Positions 1-5,293 of a stretch of DNA of 5,293 bases are shown piece by piece. The position numbers were made by a program, and so were the translations under genes. The notes under the pieces are model-generated. The model was not told where the DNA came from. It saw only the letters and a list, made by a program, of their open reading frames with translations, and ran no database searches. Source of the DNA: Nitrospirota bacterium (GTDB taxonomy: Bacteria; Nitrospirota; Nitrospiria; Nitrospirales; NS-4); assembly GCA_005877525.1 (NCBI GenBank), contig VBON01000314.1:1-5293 (forward strand), written 5' to 3'. Every line of letters starts with the position of its first letter. Position 1 is the stretch's first letter.

Positions 1-1857
<1,857 letters not shown>

Positions 1858-1865
<8 letters not shown>

Positions 1866-3281
1866 TCCCAAGGGCTTCATGAAATATCCGCGTGAGGGCC
1901 CGAAACGCCGGCCCGTCGAACTGCGCGTGCTGGACTGGAAGGAGTTCTACGAGCCGATGGCGGAGGATGCGCTCAAAGCCCAGCGCGCTGTATGGATTGC
2001 GGAGTGCCATTTTGCCAGAGTCATAACGGCTGCCCGGTCGTCAACCTCATCCCGGAGTGGAATGACCTGGTGCATCGGGGCCGCTGGAAGGACGCACTCA
2101 AGGCCCTCCATACGACCAACAACTTTCCGGAATTCACCGGCCGGCTCTGCCCGGCACCATGCGAAAGCGCCTGCGTGCTAGGGATCAACGAGTCGCCGGT
2201 ATCCATTCGCGTCATCGAATGGAACATCATCGATAAAGGATTCGACGAAGGCTGGGTGCAACCTATTCTGTCCCCCTATAAAACGGGAAAGACGGTGGCC
2301 ATCGTCGGCTCGGGCCCCTCGGGGCTGGCGTGTGCGCAGCAACTGGCGCGCGCAGGACATCGCGTGACAGTCTTTGAGAAGGCGGACCGGATCGGCGGTC
2401 TGCTGGTGTACGGCATTCCGGACTTCAAAATGGAGAAATGGGTCGTGGACCGGCGGCTGGAGCAGATGAAGGCCGAAGGGGTCGAGTTTCGCACGAATGT
2501 CGCGGTAGGCACGGACCTCAGCGGCGAGGAGTTGCGCCGCCAGTACGACGCCGTATGCCTGGCGATGGGCGCCGAACAGGCGCGCGAGCTTCCCGTGCCG
2601 GGCCGGGAGCTCAAAGGCATCCATCTCGCCATGGACTATCTCATCCAGCAGAACAAACGCAATATGGGGCAGGTCATCACCGACGAGCCGATCACCGCAA
2701 AAGGCAAGCGCGTCGTGATTATCGGGGGGGGCGACACCGGATCGGACTGTCTCGGTACTACCCACAGGCAGGGCTGTGTCGAAGTCCATCAGTTCGAACT
2801 GCTGCCTGAGCCGCCGCCCCAGCGCGCCGACTCCACGCCCTGGCCGCTCTGGCCGATGCAGCTTCGCACATCGCATGCCCATGAAGAAGGATGCGATCGC
2901 CAATGGAGCGTGTCCACGACCAGGTTTACGGGGCATAACGGGCACGTCACCAAGCTCCATGGTGGCCGCGTCACATTCGAGAACGGCAGGTTCACGCCGC
3001 TGCCCGGCGACGACTTCGAGATGAATGTAGACTTGGTCTTGCTCGCGATGGGATTTACAGGACCGGTCAGAAATGGGCTTTTGGACAGTCTAGGCGTCGC
3101 ATATGATGCGCGGGGTAATGTTCTGGCCGATCAAAATTTCATGACGAACGTGCCGGCGGTGTTTGCAGGCGGCGATGTGAGGCGAGGGGCATCGTTGATC
3201 GTGTGGGCGATTGCCGAAGGCCGGAAGATGGCGGCAAGCGTCGATCAATACCTCCAGGCTGGGCACATGGCTCCCGTCTGA
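1858..3281 (+). CDS. gltD: Glutamate synthase (NADPH) small subunit, interrupted by an apparent frameshift
   Basis: GltD oxidises NADPH at FAD and passes electrons through Fe-S clusters to GltB. The ATG at 1858 gives MADPKGFMKYPREG, a typical GltD N-terminus, and this frame is GltD-like for 42 codons (to 1983). The match then moves to the frame of 1983-3281, which gives ARCMDCGVPFC and runs to TGA. Joined, the protein is about 474 residues, close to the 472 of E. coli GltD. Fe-S cysteine codons are at 1989, 1998, 2013 and 2031, with a second set at 2148, 2160 and 2172. The FAD Rossmann motif GSGPSG is at 2307-2324, followed by RIGGLLVYGIPDFKMEK. The NADPH motif GGGDTG is at 2724-2741. The C-terminal FAD contact AGGDVRRGASLIVWAI starts near 3165. 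Unshifted, the first frame ends at TAG 2179-2181 after 107 residues. Initiation at ATG 1992 would lose the first cysteine. Identity is certain; whether the gene is intact is not. Confidence 0.93.
1981..1991 (+). other. Frameshift site in gltD (GC-dinucleotide tract)
   Basis: Homology moves from the frame of 1858 to the frame of 1992 across CAGCGCGCTGT. From memory of the family, GltD proteins usually read Q-G-A-R-C-M-D-C-G here (or Q-A-T-R-C). The window has only 8 bases between the Gln codon (1981-1983) and the Met codon (1992), where 12 would encode G-A-R-C. A loss of 4 bases from a GGCGCGCGC-like tract explains both the frame change and the missing residue. A single missing base would restore the frame but leave the segment one residue short. 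No canonical X-XXY-YYZ slippery heptamer lies in register here. Confidence 0.8.
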
Positions 3282-3371
3282 CTTGCCCTGTCGTTTCCTT
3301 CGCGTGTACATCATTCTGCGCCTAGTCCAGCCTCGGAACCCCTTACCTCGTTCACGTGACAGCCGACCGCG

Positions 3372-4454
3372 GTGAAACGGCTAGCGCTCTTATCTCTTGT
3401 TGTCCTCCTCCTGATCGGGTTGCCGTTGCTGGGGATTGTCCTGGCGGGCAAGCCTCTCGGCCTGTACGAGGAATTCCCGCCGATCACCCGCTACGTCCGG
3501 CACGCGCCATTCTCCTGGGGGCTATTTCTCATTCTTGCAGTTTTATTGCGCGTTCTGAGCACCGCGCGCAAGGAGAGAGGCTACTTTTCTCAGTGTCGTC
3601 TGTCCCCATCAGCTCACTTCCCGTGGTGGGGATGGCTGGGCACCGGGGTACTGGCAGTCGCCTGGATCTTAGCCTGGACGCGCTTCTCCTGGTTTGAGGC
3701 ATGGCAGGCGTTCACGTTCAGTCCCTTGTGGCTCGGTTATATCATTATCGTCAACGCACTGACCTTCCGGCGAACGGGCCGCTGCATGATGCTTCAGCGC
3801 CCCGCTTATTTTTTTATGCTGTTTCCGCTCAGCGCCGCTTTCTGGTGGTATTTTGAATACCTGAACCGTTTCGTCCAGAATTGGTACTACGTCGGCATTG
3901 ATTCCTTCACGCCGCGTGACTATGTTCTCTACGCGACGTTGCCTTTCGCCACCGTCTTGCCGGCGGTACTCGGCACAACGCAATGGTTGGCCACGTTCCC
4001 GTGCCTCACGCGTCCTCTCAGCCATTGGCGGCGGATCCGTATTTCACGACCGAAGCTCGTGAGCGCGGTCGTCCTGCTCGTGGGCGCCGCGGGATTAGCC
4101 GGGCTTGGAATCTGGCCCAATGTGTTCTTCGCGTTCCTATGGATCGCTCCGCTCCTGGTGATGCTCTCGCTGCAGGTGCTGTTCGGTGGGGACCATTTGA
4201 TCTCCGACCTGCAGCGTGGCGATTGGCGATCGGTCTGGCTACCGGCGCTGGCGGGACTGGCCTGCGGGCTTCTCTGGGAACTATGGAACTCGAGAAGCCT
4301 CGCGCATTGGGAGTATGCGGTGCCGTATGTACAGCGATTTTCGCTTTTCGAGATGCCGCTGCTTGGCTATGCGGGCTATCTCCCCTTCGGCGTCGAATGC
4401 GCCGTTATCGCGGACCTCTTTCTTGGGCGCTCCTCTCTCCCACGCTCAGCGTAA
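3372..4454 (+). CDS. Polytopic membrane protein of unknown function with internal duplication
   Basis: The product is 360 residues and mostly hydrophobic, with roughly nine or ten membrane segments (about residues 4-25, 45-63, 85-103, 113-130, 144-160, 183-203, 228-247, 251-270, 287-305 and 327-351). I do not recognise an enzymatic family. The GTG at 3372 is chosen because an in-frame TGA lies at 3357-3359 and the GTG leads straight into a hydrophobic N-terminal helix; no clear ribosome binding site precedes it. Conserved-looking aromatic/acidic motifs are FEYLNRFVQNWYY (161-173), WELWNSRSLAHWEY (302-315) and FEMPLLGYAGYLPFGVE (326-342). The first two are paralogous parts of a duplication. 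The gene lies 90 bases after gltD on the same strand, so read-through from gltBD is possible, but nothing links its function to glutamate synthesis. Its end overlaps the convergent gene by 9 bases. A transport, lipid-related or pigment-related membrane role would be a guess. Confidence 0.85.
   Translation: MKRLALLSLVVLLLIGLPLLGIVLAGKPLGLYEEFPPITRYVRHAPFSWGLFLILAVLLRVLSTARKERGYFSQCRLSPSAHFPWWGWLGTGVLAVAWILAWTRFSWFEAWQAFTFSPLWLGYIIIVNALTFRRTGRCMMLQRPAYFFMLFPLSAAFWWYFEYLNRFVQNWYYVGIDSFTPRDYVLYATLPFATVLPAVLGTTQWLATFPCLTRPLSHWRRIRISRPKLVSAVVLLVGAAGLAGLGIWPNVFFAFLWIAPLLVMLSLQVLFGGDHLISDLQRGDWRSVWLPALAGLACGLLWELWNSRSLAHWEYAVPYVQRFSLFEMPLLGYAGYLPFGVECAVIADLFLGRSSLPRSA
3648..4388 (+). repeat. Diverged internal duplication within the membrane protein (protein level)
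   Basis: Residues ~93-198 (nt 3648-3965) and ~234-339 (nt 4071-4388) align at a nearly constant offset of 141 residues. Paired positions are V93/V234, W107/W248, A113-F114/A254-F255, E162/E303, N165/N306, A193/A334, L190/L331 and L196-P197/L337-P338. P118/P260 and W171/W313 pair at offset 142. Both halves carry E-x2-N-x5/6-W-x-Y. Similarity is seen in the protein only. The DNA copies are strongly diverged, so this is an old duplication, not a recent repeat. Confidence 0.65.
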
Positions 4455-5090
4455 CTCGGCCCAGGCCGCCAGTTGGGAGCGGAAGATGAGCCGGCGATTG
4501 ACGGTCGAGAGGATGACAATATTGTCGTTGACTGTGGTCTCGATCACCGGATCCTCCGTGGAAAGGTCTTTGATGAAAAAGCCTCCCGTGAAGGCCGAGA
4601 AGGCCAAGGCGCGGCGGTTGGTCAGCACGACGGCTACATGCGCGCCGACCAGTATCTGTTGGAAGTCATCTCCTAACCTGTTCAAGTCTTCCACCTTCCA
4701 GAAGCCGCCCGAAGTGCCCTGAAACCCGAAGACTCTCCTATCGCTGCGAACCAATATCAGTCGAGAAGTGACCTTCCGGTCGAGCACCTGTTCGTTCAGG
4801 TTCAAGCGTTGCTCCGACCAGCGCTGCACCTGAGCCGAGAACCCCAGGAGTCGGGTGGAGGTGACGACAAGGGCATTGAGCCCGCGCGCTTCAATGCCTA
4901 GCAGCCGATCGTCCGAGGTCAAGCCGACACTCACCAGGCCCTCGCCGGCTGTCACCGCGACCACCTGATCCCGTAGAATACTGACCGTGACCGCGACCTG
5001 GTCGGTAGTGCGTTCCTGCGACGCCGCTAGCTCCACGGTAAACAGTATGAGAGCGAGCGTTGCTACGATCGGCAATCCGCGATCCATCAT
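4446..5090 (-). CDS. Exported beta-repeat protein of unknown function
   Basis: The product is 214 residues. It begins with a signal peptide: short charged start MMDRG, hydrophobic core at about residues 6-22, and a likely cleavage after AAS (residue 24) before QERTTD. The mature part has about four repeats of ~40 residues. Each has a hydrophobic strand, a polar turn with Arg, a second strand ending in Phe, then an aromatic segment (LVVTSTRLLGF, LILVRSDRRVFGF, VAVVLTNRRALAF, IVILSTVNRRLIF). The final Phe residues are at 84, 123, 164 and 203. This spacing suggests propeller-like blades or stacked beta-hairpins. No catalytic or metal motif is visible. It probably acts in the periplasm or outside the cell, perhaps as a binding or scaffold protein. 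Two ATG codons stand in tandem at the start, with no ribosome binding site before them. The gene lies 39 bases after the minus-strand gene entering from the right, so co-transcription is plausible. Confidence 0.85.
   Translation of the reverse strand: MMDRGLPIVATLALILFTVELAASQERTTDQVAVTVSILRDQVVAVTAGEGLVSVGLTSDDRLLGIEARGLNALVVTSTRLLGFSAQVQRWSEQRLNLNEQVLDRKVTSRLILVRSDRRVFGFQGTSGGFWKVEDLNRLGDDFQQILVGAHVAVVLTNRRALAFSAFTGGFFIKDLSTEDPVIETTVNDNIVILSTVNRRLIFRSQLAAWAELR
4452..4877 (-). repeat. Four ~40-residue beta repeats within the exported protein
   Basis: The repeat cores occupy roughly residues 72-97, 109-136, 150-176 and 189-213 (nt 4877-4800, 4766-4683, 4643-4563 and 4526-4452 on the minus strand). 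Their pattern is hydrophobic strand, S/T-x-x-R/N-R, hydrophobic strand with F, a short G/S-rich turn, then an aromatic residue and a D/E-L ending. The F-to-F distances are 39, 41 and 39 residues. A weaker, shorter-spaced copy may precede them at residues 42-66. Similarity is at protein level. Confidence 0.65.
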
Positions 5091-5129
5091 CGTATCTATA
5101 GCAGAAAATCTTAAGGAAAAAAAGGATCT

Positions 5130-5293
5130 TCAGTAAGTCTGATTGACCGGCAATGCCAGCGTCAAATAGCGGCCGCTTTCCTCATAGAGCAGACGCTTTC
5201 GGAACAGATCCTGGAGAGCCTGCTCCACATCGGCAGTCTCAAAGTCGCGGCCCTGATCCGTCTCCTTCAGACCATCTTTGATCTGTTTTAAAT
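5130..5293 (-). CDS. C-terminal fragment of an unidentified protein (5' end outside window)
   Basis: On the minus strand a frame is open from the right edge for 53 codons to TGA at 5130-5132. It contains no ATG, so the gene almost certainly begins outside the window. The fragment is charged and helical (KQIKDGLKE, then DVEQALQDLFRKRLLYEE), followed by a strand-like GRYLTLALP and the ending VNQTY. The helix-helix-strand layout, with a leucine-rich helix followed by E-E-S-G-R-Y-L, looks like a small winged-helix-type tail. I recall similar endings (GRYLSLAL) on some B12-binding radical SAM proteins, but 53 residues cannot establish that and no catalytic motif is in view. It lies 39 bases before the exported repeat protein, in the same direction, and may share its transcript. 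The coding call rests on the open frame, the protein-like composition and the close tandem arrangement. Confidence 0.6.
   Translation of the reverse strand, partial: LKQIKDGLKETDQGRDFETADVEQALQDLFRKRLLYEESGRYLTLALPVNQTY

Noticed and set aside
1972..1992. Programmed -1 ribosomal frameshifting in gltD
   Set aside because: No canonical slippery heptamer is in register, GltD is not known to be made this way, and the segment is also short by one residue, which points to lost bases.
2178..2960. 260-codon open frame on the minus strand opposite gltD
   Set aside because: It is a shadow of the conserved GltD frame, with His/Arg/Gly-rich composition and no motif.
3282..3371. Terminator or promoter in the 90-base gap after gltD
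   Set aside because: No GC-rich hairpin followed by a T-run and no convincing -35/-10 pair was found by eye.
3356..3697. 113-codon plus-strand frame starting GTG at 3356
   Set aside because: It overlaps the membrane protein in another frame, has low-complexity Ser/Arg composition and no coherent membrane pattern. The frame from 3372 is clearly the coding one.
3983..4722. Plus-strand frames at 3983-4489, 4216-4722 and 4473-4676
   Set aside because: They cross the ends of two convincing genes in other frames or on the other strand and have no recognisable protein features.
5095..5123. Minus-strand sigma-70 promoter with TATAGA as the -10
   Set aside because: The region 17-18 bases upstream is a T-run with no resemblance to TTGACA, so it is kept only as a speculative note.

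Overview
The window comes from a GC-rich bacterial chromosome. It carries the 3' end of a glutamate synthase operon, followed by poorly characterised envelope-type genes. The GltB and GltD sequences are of ordinary bacterial NADPH-dependent type. Together with the GC-rich coding and the unfamiliar accessory genes they are compatible with a Nitrospira-like or other environmental lineage, but no marker here settles the taxon. No RNA genes, CRISPR array, insertion sequence or integration site was seen.

Layout. Positions 1-1865 (+) are the C-terminal 620 residues of GltB, cut by the left edge: the end of the FMN/3Fe-4S synthase domain and the whole GXGXG domain. gltD (1858-3281, +) starts inside the last codons of gltB with an 8-base overlap and encodes the small, FAD/NADPH- and Fe-S-binding subunit. 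gltD is interrupted near 1984-1991. Its first 42 codons lie in one frame and the remaining ~430 in another, with the break immediately before the first cysteine of an N-terminal Fe-S ligand set. After a 90-base gap, a GTG-start gene (3372-4454, +) encodes a 360-residue polytopic membrane protein of no recognised function, with an internal duplication at a constant 141-residue register. Convergent to it, and overlapping it by 9 bases at the stop codons, is a secreted 214-residue protein (4446-5090, -) built of about four ~40-residue beta-rich repeats. A further minus-strand gene enters from the right edge and ends at 5130. Only its last 53 codons are visible.

How the genes relate. GltB and GltD form glutamate synthase (GOGAT), which makes two glutamates from glutamine and 2-oxoglutarate with NADPH. 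As read, the GltD break would yield a 107-residue truncated product, so either the sequence has a small deletion error or the gene is damaged. The membrane protein has no evident link to nitrogen assimilation. The two minus-strand genes are 39 bases apart and may be co-transcribed. The points most worth a second look are the gltD frameshift, the duplicated membrane protein and the repeat-containing exported protein.
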